From the NCBI GenBank assembly GCA_051920445.1, contig JBPPLN010000001.1:1240001-1304000 (forward strand): 64,000 nucleotides of DNA, written 5' to 3'. The stretch comes from CAG-177 sp003514385. Lineage in GTDB: Bacteria; Bacillota; Clostridia; Oscillospirales; Acutalibacteraceae. The position numbers and the translations under genes are program-made. Under the pieces are notes generated by a model that worked only from the letters and a program-made list of their open reading frames with translations, had not been told where the DNA came from and searched no databases. Below are positions 43,891-52,213 of this stretch, piece by piece; position 1 is the first letter of the stretch; the number at the start of each line of letters is the position of its first letter.

Positions 43891-43982
43891 ATAGTTCTTC
43901 CAAAAGTTTGATGATAATATTACCATTCATGGAAGAAGCAATCTGTTATTGCAATAATGCGAAATTGACGATAGAAAGTTTT

Positions 43983-45023
43983 TCATATCTCGGTCAGCTC
44001 AACAATTACATTACTCTGCTGATACAGCCAGTCCGTAAATTCTTTCGGGCTGGCCGTTCCTGTTTTTACAGCCTTTTTTCTCTGTAAGGCTTCTTTCTTA
44101 AAGTCGGAAAAGGAAGCCTGTATTTTTTCCAGACGGTCAGCCGGAAAGCCTGCGGTATTTTTTACCCGGTTTATTTTGTTGCGCCAGTTCTGGCATTCAT
44201 TTTTATAAAGCAGGTCATAGTTATTTTCTCTTGACCTCTCGTCAAATTCCCGCTTGTTTTGAAGCGCCTGTGCTTTTCGGCACTTGTCGCTGCACAGCTC
44301 ATACCGCTGGCTCTTTGCCAGAAAATATTTTCCACAGACCTTGCACCGCCGGAAGCAAAGCCCCCAGTCATTCAGCCTGTTCAGATAATAGGTAATCAAC
44401 GGGTAGAGGGACGCATAGGCAGACACACATTCTTCTGTGCGCCGGTTGTCCGGGAACCAGAGGTCAAGCCGGGTATCTTCTGACGGTGCGCCTTTGAAAT
44501 AAAGGCTGCCAGCTTGAAATTGTTTCGGTTTTCCTGTCTCCCTGTCAAAGCTCATGGTTTCGTTTTGGAATACCCCGGTCAGTCTGCTCATTTTATCCAT
44601 GAAGCGGTCACAGGCAGCGTTACGGTCACGGGGTTCTCTGGCAAGCAGATAGCTGTTCCAGATACGGAACGCCACATACATTTTCAGAGGGTCGTTGCTA
44701 AGATATTTCTCCCAAAGAAATTCGCTTGCCGCCTGCTCCAGCTCCGGCTGTTTCCATCGGTTGGAGTGGAGAGCTTGCCGCAGCGGAGAAAGCCCGTATA
44801 AGTTCCAGTCTCTGTCCGTGTCACGCTCAAAGTTTATCAAAAAAGTTCCCAGTGGGCGTGTCATATCACAAAGCACCTCTGCGTTTTGGCTCCCGTTCAG
44901 ACGGAAGCGGATCTGCTGTTCTTCCCCAATCAAAATCCGCTCTTTCATTTTCTTCCTGTCCAGCGTCAGGACAAACAAAATCCTCTCAAAACATGGCTCA
45001 TGCCGTATAAACTGATTCTCCAT
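43983..45023 (-). CDS. DUF6076-type zinc-finger protein
   Basis: 346 residues from ATG 45023 (AGGGGATAGGG upstream); ATG 45083 would add 20 residues without a ribosome site. The N-terminal two thirds have no clear motif. Near residues 230-260 is a treble-clef-like cluster CKVCGKYFLAKSQRYELCSDKC followed by KAQALQNKREFDERSRENNY, the mark of DUF6076 proteins common in Tn1549/CTn-type elements. The tail is basic and helical. It is the only long element gene on the minus strand. Function unknown; nucleic-acid binding is a reasonable guess. Confidence 0.7.
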   Translation of the reverse strand: MENQFIRHEPCFERILFVLTLDRKKMKERILIGEEQQIRFRLNGSQNAEVLCDMTRPLGTFLINFERDTDRDWNLYGLSPLRQALHSNRWKQPELEQAASEFLWEKYLSNDPLKMYVAFRIWNSYLLAREPRDRNAACDRFMDKMSRLTGVFQNETMSFDRETGKPKQFQAGSLYFKGAPSEDTRLDLWFPDNRRTEECVSAYASLYPLITYYLNRLNDWGLCFRRCKVCGKYFLAKSQRYELCSDKCRKAQALQNKREFDERSRENNYDLLYKNECQNWRNKINRVKNTAGFPADRLEKIQASFSDFKKEALQRKKAVKTGTASPKEFTDWLYQQSNVIVELTEI

Positions 45024-45325
45024 CCCTATCCCCTGCCTTTGTTTATGGTAATTATATAATTCAGTTATATCCGTTACACTCATGGTATCGCAGAATCATT
45101 GTTTTGTCAAGGATAGTACGCTATGATGATTGCGGTTGGTAATTTCGTACCGCACAGTACCTTGACAAGTGAATGACCGTCCAAAAGGGATATGACCGGC
45201 AGGAGAAGTGACGCATTCGGCGCACCAATGCAGGGAAACACCGCAGGAATGGGGCAGGAAAACGGCTTTTGGGGAGAACGGCAACAGGAAGCATTTTAAC
45301 CTATTTGATTTATGGGAGGAACAGA

Positions 45326-45550
45326 ATGAACGATAAAAAGAGATTGAACAGCTACGAGGATTTACCGCTGGTTCTGGATGTGGCGGACATTCAGCGGATT
45401 ATGGGAATTTCAAGAGCGAGCGCCTATGAGCTGGTACACACACCCGGCTTTCCAGCGTTCCGCAGGGGCAGACTTATCAAGGTCAGCAAAATTGCTTTCT
45501 TTGAATGGATGGCAAAAGGCTCCGAAACCGTACCGGGAAGCGACAAATAA
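45326..45550 (+). CDS. Excisionase-like helix-turn-helix protein
   Basis: 74 residues from ATG 45326 (GGGAGG about 8 nt upstream). LPLVLDVADIQRIMGISRAS followed by AYELVHTPGFPAFRRGRLIKV and FFEWM is the MerR-like winged helix of the HTH_17/Xis family. In mobile elements these small proteins bend DNA at recombination sites or repress element promoters. Its place in the middle of the element, away from the recombinase, leaves either role open. Confidence 0.82.
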   Translation: MNDKKRLNSYEDLPLVLDVADIQRIMGISRASAYELVHTPGFPAFRRGRLIKVSKIAFFEWMAKGSETVPGSDK

Positions 45551-45552
45551 GC

Positions 45553-45697
45553 GTGAGGTATCATTCCCTGACTTGCAATACTGCCGCACTTTCCAAAGGG
45601 GCATACAGAGGGAAAAAAACTTAAAAATGATACCGAGACGCTACATCAAAACAGCCTATCTGCGTACATCAGATAGAAACGGAGAAAGGAGCCGGTT
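45553..45697. other. Intergenic dyads before the small Cys protein gene
   Basis: GGTATCATT (45556-45564) and AATGATACC (45626-45634) form a perfect 9-bp inverted repeat about 60 bp apart, followed by a small TATCTG...CAGATA hairpin at 45657-45676. Possible operators of the adjacent HTH protein. Confidence 0.4.
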
Positions 45698-45901
45698 ATG
45701 GCAAGAATGAGTAACAAGCGGCGGTTGGAATGGTCTTTCTTCTTAAATGACCGCAGCCGTATCACTTACAACGAACTGTGCCGGAAATGCCAGCACGAAT
45801 GTAAACAGAGCTTCCGGGCGGTTGTGGTTGACTGCCCGAAGTATCTTTCCAAGCGTTCCAAGAAAAAGGACAAGACTGCCGGAAACGGCAAAATCCCTTA
45901 G
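45698..45901 (+). CDS. Small Cys-containing protein conserved in Firmicutes mobile elements
   Basis: 67 residues, GAAAGGAGCC before ATG. It has WSFFLNDRSRITYNELCRKC with CRKCQHECKQSFRAVVVDCP, a possible Cys4/Cys3His metal site, and a strongly basic tail (SKRSKKKDKTAGNGK). Similar short proteins precede the mobilisation genes in Tn4451/Tn1549-like elements. No function is known to me. It lies immediately before the oriT, and the basic charge would fit a relaxosome accessory factor, which is only an inference. Confidence 0.7.
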   Translation: MARMSNKRRLEWSFFLNDRSRITYNELCRKCQHECKQSFRAVVVDCPKYLSKRSKKKDKTAGNGKIP

Positions 45902-45904
45902 GAA

Positions 45905-45950
45905 CTAAGGGCGCACTTCTATACATAGTCTAAAGACCATGTATCGTGCG
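45905..45950. other. oriT: Predicted oriT (MOB_Q / RSF1010-pIP501 type)
   Basis: AGGGCGCACTT (45908-45918) is the complement of AAGTGCGCCCT, the nick-region core of RSF1010/pIP501-type origins as I recall it. Beside it lies the dyad ATACATAGTC-TAAA-GACCATGTAT (45921-45944). Core plus neighbouring inverted repeat is the classic layout recognised by MOB_Q relaxases, and a MobA/MobL relaxase gene follows 560 bp downstream. Confidence 0.78.
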
Positions 45951-46187
45951 TCCTGCGGAGCTTACCTCTGCCGCTGATAAAATCAGCAATCCGAGGTCTG
46001 CGTTCGCTTCGCTCCGACAAGGTGGCTACACCCCCTTGCGCCGCTAAAGCGGCTATCCCCTGTGTACCCGCCGCAAAGAGAAATCCGCTCTGCGGTTTTC
46101 CCTTTTCATCGGGTTTTATAGAAGCACTGACACACGGACTGTCTGCGGATGGTCTTTCTTTATCTTATCAGCAAAGGATGTGAGAAC

Positions 46188-46505
46188 ATGGAAAAATCTT
46201 TGGAACAGTTGAAGCAGGAATATGAAAAAACCACTGTCCTGCTGGAACAGGAAAAACGGAAAATGCAGCGTTTGAAAAACCGGCAGGCGTATCTGGAAAG
46301 CGGTTCCCGGAAACAGAGGACGCACCGGCTGATTACCCGTGGGGCAGCTATTGAGAGCATTGCACCACAGACAAAGGAGCTATCCGAAGCGGAATTTTAT
46401 TCCCTCATGGAAAGCATTTTGAATCTGCCGCAGGCGGAGCATTTCATCCGGTCTGCCACAGAGAACCACGCCCGTATTTCCGGGCAGGAGAAAGGCGGTG
46501 ACTAA
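46188..46505 (+). CDS. DUF3847 protein, coiled-coil
   Basis: 105 residues from ATG 46188. A long heptad-like N-terminal helix (EKSLEQLKQEYEKTTVLLEQ, EKRKMQRLKNRQAYLESGSR) is followed by RTHRLITRGAAIESIAPQTK and a short C-terminal helical part. This is the DUF3847 pattern, found directly before MobA/MobL relaxase genes in Firmicutes elements. It is reminiscent of the small MobC-type accessory proteins that help relaxase open the oriT. The stop is 2 bp before the relaxase frame. Function inferred from context only. Confidence 0.75.
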   Translation: MEKSLEQLKQEYEKTTVLLEQEKRKMQRLKNRQAYLESGSRKQRTHRLITRGAAIESIAPQTKELSEAEFYSLMESILNLPQAEHFIRSATENHARISGQEKGGD

Positions 46506-46507
46506 GG

Positions 46508-47980
46508 ATAGCACTTTATCATTTTTCAATCGCACAGATCAAGCGCAGCGCCGGTCAGAGTGCCATTGCCAGCGCAGCCTATCGAGCCGGGGAGCGTCTT
46601 TACAGCAGCTACTATGGAGAAGTCAGCGACTACACCAAAAAGGGCGGCGTGATCGCTTCGGAAATCATGCTGCCGCCCCATGCGCCGGAAATATATCTTG
46701 ACCGGGCGACCCTCTGGAATGCTGTGGAGAACTGCGAGAAACATCCAAAAGCACAGCTTGCCTATTCCTTTGATATTGCCATGCAGAATGAATTGACGCT
46801 GGAAGAAAACATGGAGCTGGCGAGGAAGTTCGTACAGGAGCAGTTTGTGACAAAAGGCATGATTGCCGACCTTGCTTTTCACAGCCCGGAGAAAGAGGAC
46901 GGCGGCATCCCTAACCCGCATTTTCATGTGATGACAACCATGCGCCCTTTGAACCCGGATGGCACATGGGGACAAAAACAGCGTCGGGAATATCTTCTTG
47001 ATGAAGATGGAAACCGAATCCGGGATAAAAACGGCGATTATATGTTTAACGCTGTCCATACAACAGACTGGCGTGAGCCGGAAACGCTGGAACACTGGCG
47101 GGAGCAGTGGGCGGCTGCCGTTAATACAAAATTTGAGGAAAAAGGGCTGGATGTGCGTATCGACCACCGTTCCTATGTGCGGCAGGGGCTTGACCTGATA
47201 CCTACTGTCCACGAGGGAGCTAATGTCCGGCAGATGGAAGCAAAGGGCATCCGCACCGAGAAAGGGGAACTGAACCGCTGGATTAAAGCCACCAACCGGC
47301 TCATGCAGGATGTGAGGAAGAAGATCAAAGCCCTGTTTGTCTGGATGGCAGAGGTAAAAGAAGAACTTTCCAAACCGCAGACACCGAGCCTTGCCGACCT
47401 GTTGATCGCTTATTACAACCAGCGCAACGCAGGGGCATGGAGCAATAAAGCCAGAACCGGAAACTTAAAGCAGTTTGCCGAAGCCGTCAATTATCTGACG
47501 GAAAACAAGCTGCTCACATTAGAGGATTTGCAGGAGTGTCTTTCCTCTGTCAACGAAGAATTTGAAGCGTTAAGCGACTCCATGAAAAAGAAATCTGCCC
47601 GGATAAAGGAATTGCAGGAATTGATACGGGAGGGCGAGAATTACCAGCGGCTAAAACCTGTTCATACGGAATTGAACAATATCAAGTTTAAGAAACAGAG
47701 GGAGAAATTTGAAACATCCCACGATGCGGAGTTACGGCTGTTTTATGCCGCCCGCCGTATTTTGAAAGAAAAACTGGACGGAAAACCCATTGCCCTGAAA
47801 GCATGGAAACAGGAATACGCACAGTTAAAAACAGAGTATGCCGAACTGTCTCCGCAGCACAAGCCACTCCGGGAGGAAGTCATACGGCTACGGCAGGTGC
47901 AGAACGCCGTAGATACCGCACTGCGCCGGAGGGAGCAGCCACAGGCAGTACAGAGAAAGAAACATGAGATGGAGCTATGA
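46508..47980 (+). CDS. MobA/MobL-family relaxase with non-standard start codon
   Basis: About 490 residues if read from ATA 46508. The family N-terminus is present: ALYHFSIAQIKRSAGQSAIA then SAAYRAGERLYSSYYGE, including the relaxase Tyr region. The metal-binding His motif PNPHFHVMTTMRP follows, then a long helical C-terminus. Relatives begin Met-Ala-Leu-Tyr-His-Phe; here the Met codon position reads ATA (stop of the preceding gene TAA-GG-ATA-GCA). The first usual in-frame start is GTG 46649, which would drop the conserved first 47 residues. Nicks oriT and pilots the strand. Either ATA is used, or the gene is start-impaired. Confidence 0.85.
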   Translation: MALYHFSIAQIKRSAGQSAIASAAYRAGERLYSSYYGEVSDYTKKGGVIASEIMLPPHAPEIYLDRATLWNAVENCEKHPKAQLAYSFDIAMQNELTLEENMELARKFVQEQFVTKGMIADLAFHSPEKEDGGIPNPHFHVMTTMRPLNPDGTWGQKQRREYLLDEDGNRIRDKNGDYMFNAVHTTDWREPETLEHWREQWAAAVNTKFEEKGLDVRIDHRSYVRQGLDLIPTVHEGANVRQMEAKGIRTEKGELNRWIKATNRLMQDVRKKIKALFVWMAEVKEELSKPQTPSLADLLIAYYNQRNAGAWSNKARTGNLKQFAEAVNYLTENKLLTLEDLQECLSSVNEEFEALSDSMKKKSARIKELQELIREGENYQRLKPVHTELNNIKFKKQREKFETSHDAELRLFYAARRILKEKLDGKPIALKAWKQEYAQLKTEYAELSPQHKPLREEVIRLRQVQNAVDTALRRREQPQAVQRKKHEMEL

Positions 47981-48027
47981 TATAACCGGCAGCTTTACCG
48001 CTACCAGTATTTTTATGGAGGGAGCAT

Positions 48028-48768
48028 TTGAATGTATTTGAAGCGGTGAAACAGTCTGTTACCACCCGGCAGGCTGCTTCATTCTATGGAATCCGGGTGG
48101 GGAGAAACGGCATGGTCTGCTGTCCATTCCACAATGACCGCACGCCCAGCATGAAAGTGGACAGCCGCTTTTACTGCTTCGGCTGCGGGGCTTCCGGGGA
48201 TGTGATCGACTTTGCCGCTTTGCTGCATGGATTGGGGAAACGGGAAGCTGCGGTCAGGCTTGCGGAGGACTTCGGCGTTTCCTATGAGAAATCCGGCAAT
48301 GCGCCGCCAGATAGGAAACGTCACAACAGGTCACAGCCCCGACAAAAATCAGCGGAGCAGAGATTTCAGGAAACGGAACGGTATTGTTTCCGGGTGCTAT
48401 GCGATTATCTGCGCCTGCTGGAGCATTGGAAAACAGCACACGCCCCACAGCCGCAGGATGCCATCTGGCATCCTCTTTTTGTGGAAGCGTTGCAGAGGAT
48501 AAGCTACACAGAATACCTTTTGGATATTTTGTTATACGGAGAAATAGAAGAAAAAGCGGCATTGATCGCCGCACAGGGAAAGGAGGTGTTGCGGCTTGAA
48601 CAGCGAATTTCAGAGCTTGCCGCCGGAAACGCAGGAAGCGGTCAAAAGGACGATGGACACAATGGAACCGGCGCAGACACCGGCAGAAATCCGGGAAACA
48701 TTAGAGGGGACGCAGAAAGGCGGCGTGAAGAACAGCATCCGAAACTGCCTGACGGTGTTCCAGCGTGA
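48028..48768 (+). CDS. CHC2 zinc-finger primase-like protein
   Basis: 246 residues from TTG 48028 (GGAGGGAG 4-8 nt upstream). The N-terminal 85 residues are a DnaG-type zinc domain: NGMVCCPFHNDRTPSMKVDS then RFYCFGCGASGDVIDFAALL, with the CHC2 ligands Cys, His, Cys, Cys. The rest has no TOPRIM primase core, only helical, low-complexity sequence, so alone it is not a full primase. It overlaps the next gene by about 170 bp. In mobile elements this gene usually accompanies VapE-like ATPases as a replication module. Confidence 0.85.
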   Translation: MNVFEAVKQSVTTRQAASFYGIRVGRNGMVCCPFHNDRTPSMKVDSRFYCFGCGASGDVIDFAALLHGLGKREAAVRLAEDFGVSYEKSGNAPPDRKRHNRSQPRQKSAEQRFQETERYCFRVLCDYLRLLEHWKTAHAPQPQDAIWHPLFVEALQRISYTEYLLDILLYGEIEEKAALIAAQGKEVLRLEQRISELAAGNAGSGQKDDGHNGTGADTGRNPGNIRGDAERRREEQHPKLPDGVPA

Positions 48769-49993
48769 CCCTCTGTTTCGCGGGGCGCTGCGCCTGAACC
48801 TTTTGACGGAGCAGATTGACATTGTGAAGCCGCTGGGCTGGGAGCGCACCAGTACCACGCTGACCGACATGGACATGAACTACCTGCTTTTGTATCTGGA
48901 AGAAAATTACGGGCTTACCAGCGAGAAAAAGGTGCAGAGCGCCATCAAGATTGTTGCCAATGAAAACCGCTACCATCCAGTCAGGGATTACCTGAACAGC
49001 CTGCAATGGGACGGCACAGAGCGCATCCGTTACGCCCTGCATCACTTTCTGGGAGCCGATACGGACGAATACACCTATGAAGCCTTGAAACTGTTCCTGA
49101 TGGGAGCCATCCGGCGGGTATTCAGACCGGGGAGCAAGTTTGAGGTCATGCTCTGTCTGGTTGGTGGTCAGGGAGCCGGGAAATCTACCTTTTTCCGGCT
49201 GCTGGCAGGCAGGGACGAATGGTTTTCAGACGATTTGAAAAAGCTGGACGATGAAAATGTGTACCGCAAGCTGCAAGGGCATTGGATTATCGAGATGTCG
49301 GAGATGATTGCCACAGCCAACGCCAAGAGTATTGAGGAAATCAAGTCATTCTTAAGCCGCCAGAAAGAAACCTACAAAGTGCCGTATGAGACACATCCGG
49401 CAGACCGGCTGCGGCAATGTGTATTTGGAGGGACGACCAACCGGCAGGACTTTTTGCCCCGTGACCGCACCGGCAACCGGCGCTTTCTCCCCGTGACGGT
49501 GTACCCGGAACGGGCGGAGGTTCACATACTGGACGATGAAGCGGCGGCGAGGGCGTATATCGAACAGATGTGGGCGGAAGCCATGACGGTTTATCGCAGT
49601 GGGAAGTATAAGCTGTCATTCAGCATGGAAATGAACCGATACCTGAACGCCCACCAGCAGGACTTTATGCAGGAAGACACACAGGCCGGCATGATCTACG
49701 CCTATTTGGAGGACTACACCGGCGACAGGGTATGTTCCAAGCAGCTTTATGAGGAAGCGCTGGGGAACTTAAATTCCCCGGCAGACTGGGAGACACGGGC
49801 AATCTGCGAGATTATGAATACCGGCATTGCGGGCGGCATCATACAGGGCTGGGTAGCCTACAAAAGCCCGAAGCGGTATAAGAAATACGGTTCTCAAAAA
49901 GGCTGGGAGCGTGTCAACCAAGCTCCGCCGGAGGGGGACGGTTTTCAGGAAATCACGGAAGAAGAAGCCCGGCAAATGGAACTTCCATTCTGA
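48596..49993 (+). CDS. Virulence-associated E (VapE)-like P-loop ATPase
   Basis: 465 residues from TTG 48596, chosen for AAGGAGGTG at 48580-48588. The N-terminal part has YLEENYGLTSEKKVQSAIKI and YHPVRDYLNSLQWDGTERI. The ATPase has Walker A GGQGAGKSTFF near residue 190, then WIIEMSEM (Walker B-like), an arginine-finger-like GTTNRQDFLPRDRTGNRRFL and a winged-helix tail. This is the VapE/D5-like helicase family of phages and mobile elements, often acting with a primase at an origin. Downstream lie GGTTGAC iterons. The long overlap with the upstream gene implies coupled translation. Confidence 0.88.
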   Translation: MNSEFQSLPPETQEAVKRTMDTMEPAQTPAEIRETLEGTQKGGVKNSIRNCLTVFQRDPLFRGALRLNLLTEQIDIVKPLGWERTSTTLTDMDMNYLLLYLEENYGLTSEKKVQSAIKIVANENRYHPVRDYLNSLQWDGTERIRYALHHFLGADTDEYTYEALKLFLMGAIRRVFRPGSKFEVMLCLVGGQGAGKSTFFRLLAGRDEWFSDDLKKLDDENVYRKLQGHWIIEMSEMIATANAKSIEEIKSFLSRQKETYKVPYETHPADRLRQCVFGGTTNRQDFLPRDRTGNRRFLPVTVYPERAEVHILDDEAAARAYIEQMWAEAMTVYRSGKYKLSFSMEMNRYLNAHQQDFMQEDTQAGMIYAYLEDYTGDRVCSKQLYEEALGNLNSPADWETRAICEIMNTGIAGGIIQGWVAYKSPKRYKKYGSQKGWERVNQAPPEGDGFQEITEEEARQMELPF

Positions 49994-50002
49994 AAAGCCA
50001 CC

Positions 50003-50187
50003 GGTTGACAGTTTGGTTGACGCTTTGGTTGACAGCCGGTTGACGGGGAAAAGCCTGATATTTGGGGCATTTCTCTCCTTTGTCAACCATGTCAACCAAG
50101 AAATCAAAGAAAAAGTAAAAAGTAATAATAGAGCGCCTATGGATTGTTTTCAAAGTCTTTTCTGCCGGTTGACACGGTTTGGTTGAC
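50003..50187. other. GGTTGAC iteron array with A-rich segment, candidate replication origin
   Basis: Four direct GGTTGAC copies begin at 50003, 50015, 50027 and 50038 (12, 12 and 11 bp steps). Two inverted copies (GTCAACC) lie at 50082 and 50091 and two more direct copies at 50167 and 50181. A further inverted copy lies at 49913 inside vapE. Between them, 50098-50160 is strongly A/T-rich. Iterons plus an unwinding-type stretch beside a VapE/primase module resemble the origin of satellite elements such as phage P4, where the alpha protein binds short repeats. Confidence 0.65.
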
Positions 50188-50263
50188 ACGGAGACAGTCT
50201 GCGGCTGTACACCTGTCTGACATTCCCTTGTCGGGCATATTTCATTTATGGAGGTAACTGCCT

Positions 50264-50449
50264 ATGGCAAAAAGCAAAAACGAGAGCAATAACAAAAACA
50301 GCGGCACCCTGCTTACCGAAAAAGACGGCACCCAGTATTTTGTCATGGGGAAAGTCCGTATCAAGGTATCGGAGCATTTCGCACAGGATGGGAAGCCGCT
50401 TGACAGCCTGCTGGAAGATGTGATCCAGCACGCTGCCGCCGCTTCCTGA
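50264..50449 (+). CDS. tnpW: TnpW-family transposon protein
   Basis: 61 residues, GGAGGTAACTGCC before ATG. A Lys/Asn/Ser-rich start is followed by TLLTEKDGTQYFVMGKVRIK and VSEHFAQDGKPLDSLLEDVI, the TnpW pattern known from Tn4451-type elements. It lies just upstream of the recombinase gene, as in those elements. Its role in excision or transfer is not established to my knowledge. Confidence 0.8.
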   Translation: MAKSKNESNNKNSGTLLTEKDGTQYFVMGKVRIKVSEHFAQDGKPLDSLLEDVIQHAAAAS

Positions 50450-50478
50450 AAAAATACGGAATAACGACTGTCAATCAG

Positions 50479-50528
50479 CCCACGCTTATGATATACTTGT
50501 ACCAGCGAGTATTGTATAAGCGTGGGTT
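50479..50528. promoter_or_regulatory. Dyad in front of the serine recombinase gene
   Basis: CCCACGCTTAT (50479-50489) and ATAAGCGTGGG (50516-50526) are perfect 11-bp inverted repeats 26 nt apart. A third copy, AACCCACGCTTATAC, lies at 35848 near the left end. Candidate recombinase or excision-factor binding sites controlling recombinase expression, or an RNA hairpin in its leader. Confidence 0.6.
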
Positions 50529-50556
50529 GTTTCTTTTAGAAGGAGGATTTTTAACC

Positions 50557-52179
50557 GTGAAACAACCATACAATACAACGATTTATAACACTGCACTATA
50601 TTTGAGATTGAGCCGTGACGATGAATTACAGGGGGAAAGCGGCAGTATCCAGACCCAGCGCATGATGCTTAGACAGTATGCCGCAGAGCATGGGCTGACC
50701 GTTGTAGACGAGTACATTGACGACGGATGGAGTGGGACAAATTTCGAGCGTCCAAGTTTCCAAAGGATGATTGATGACATCGAAGACGGGAAAATCAACT
50801 GCGTTGTCACAAAGGACTTATCCCGTCTGGGAAGAAACTATATCCTGACCGGTCAGTACACGGAAATCTATTTCCCCAGCAAGGGAGTACGCTACATTGC
50901 CATCAATGACAATGTGGACACCATCAACGGAGAAAGCGAGCTTGCACCGTTCTTAAACATCCTGAATGAAATGCACGCCCGACAGACCAGCAAAAAGGTC
51001 AAGGCTGCCATGCACACAAGATTTGCCAATGGCGCACACTATGGAGCCTATGCACCGCTGGGCTATGTAAAAGACCCGGACAAAAAAGGTCATCTTCTGA
51101 TCGACCCGGAAACACGCTGGATTGTAGAGAAGATTTTTGACCTTGCTGTACACGGGCGTGGAGCCGCCAGCATTACACGGATTCTGGTGGAGGAAAAAGT
51201 ACCTACCCCCGGCTGGCTGAACTATGAAAGATACGGGACTTTCGCCAATATCTACGCCGGTGCGCCCGCAGAAAAAGCCTATGCGTGGACGATAGCACAG
51301 GTCAAGAGCATTTTGAAAGAGGAAACCTACATCGGTCACAGCATTCACAACAAGCAGAGCAACATTTCATTCAAGAACAAGAAAAAGGTGCGGAAGCCGC
51401 AGGAAGAATGGTATCGTGTGGAAAATACCCACGAAGCCATCATTTCTGAAGAAGTGTTCCAAAAAGTTCAGGAGCTGATTGCAAGCAGACGCAGGAAACG
51501 CAGAAACGGTACGACACAGATTTTCGCAGGATTGATAAAATGTGCAGACTGCGGATGGTCTTTAGCCTATGGGGAAAACAAGCAGAATAAGAACCCATAC
51601 GGGTACTACCATTGCAGCAAGAACGGGCAGGGATTACGCCAGTGTTCCATGCACTATATCCGCTATGATGTACTGTATGCCTATGTGCTTGCAAGACTGC
51701 AATACTGGTCTATGCTGGCACAGAAAGACGAGGACAAGCTGCTGAAACGCCTGCTCAATGCCAGCGACAGGGAAAGAAACTCTGCGAAGAAAAAGCAGGC
51801 TGCGGAGCTGAAAAAGGCAGAGAAGCGTAAAGCCGAGGTTGACGGGCTGTTTGCTAAAATGTATGAGGACTGGTCTGCCGGACGCATAACCGAGTATAAC
51901 TTCAATATGCTGTCCGAGAAGTACCAGAACGAGCAAAAGGAGCTTGAAACAAAAATAAGACAGCTTCACGAAACGATGGAAGCCGCCGTACAGACCGCAG
52001 CGGATGCTGAAAAGTGGATTGCCCTGATGAAACAGTATGTCAACCCTGTGGAGCTGACCGCCGAACTTCTGAACACTCTAATTGAAAAAATAACCGTCCA
52101 CGAAGCTGTCAAGGGCGAGGACGGAAGCCGTGAGCAGGAAGTAGAAATCTACTACCGCTTCATCGGCAAAATCGACTGA
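50557..52179 (+). CDS. Large serine recombinase, TndX-like
   Basis: 540 residues from GTG 50557 (GAAGGAGGA 9 nt upstream). The resolvase domain has ALYLRLSRDDE, with the nucleophilic Ser and its Arg, then VTKDLSRLGRNYILTGQYTE. The recombinase domain follows (GYVKDPDKKGHLLIDPETRW). A zinc ribbon KCADCGWSLAYGENKQNKNP...HCSKNGQGLRQCSMH and a coiled-coil (AAELKKAEKRKAEVDGLFAK) complete it. Length matches TndX of Tn5397 (about 530) better than TnpX (about 700). It excises and integrates the element at GA crossover sites. It lies 34 bp from the right attachment core. Confidence 0.94.
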   Translation: MKQPYNTTIYNTALYLRLSRDDELQGESGSIQTQRMMLRQYAAEHGLTVVDEYIDDGWSGTNFERPSFQRMIDDIEDGKINCVVTKDLSRLGRNYILTGQYTEIYFPSKGVRYIAINDNVDTINGESELAPFLNILNEMHARQTSKKVKAAMHTRFANGAHYGAYAPLGYVKDPDKKGHLLIDPETRWIVEKIFDLAVHGRGAASITRILVEEKVPTPGWLNYERYGTFANIYAGAPAEKAYAWTIAQVKSILKEETYIGHSIHNKQSNISFKNKKKVRKPQEEWYRVENTHEAIISEEVFQKVQELIASRRRKRRNGTTQIFAGLIKCADCGWSLAYGENKQNKNPYGYYHCSKNGQGLRQCSMHYIRYDVLYAYVLARLQYWSMLAQKDEDKLLKRLLNASDRERNSAKKKQAAELKKAEKRKAEVDGLFAKMYEDWSAGRITEYNFNMLSEKYQNEQKELETKIRQLHETMEAAVQTAADAEKWIALMKQYVNPVELTAELLNTLIEKITVHEAVKGEDGSREQEVEIYYRFIGKID

Positions 52180-52213
52180 CCTTTCTTTTTTACCCAACAA
52201 TATCTTTAATTAA

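Noticed and set aside
49911..50186. 91-codon frame across the iteron region
   Set aside because: Its apparent repeats (VDSLVDALVDS) are only the translation of GGTTGAC iterons, and it overlaps the end of vapE.
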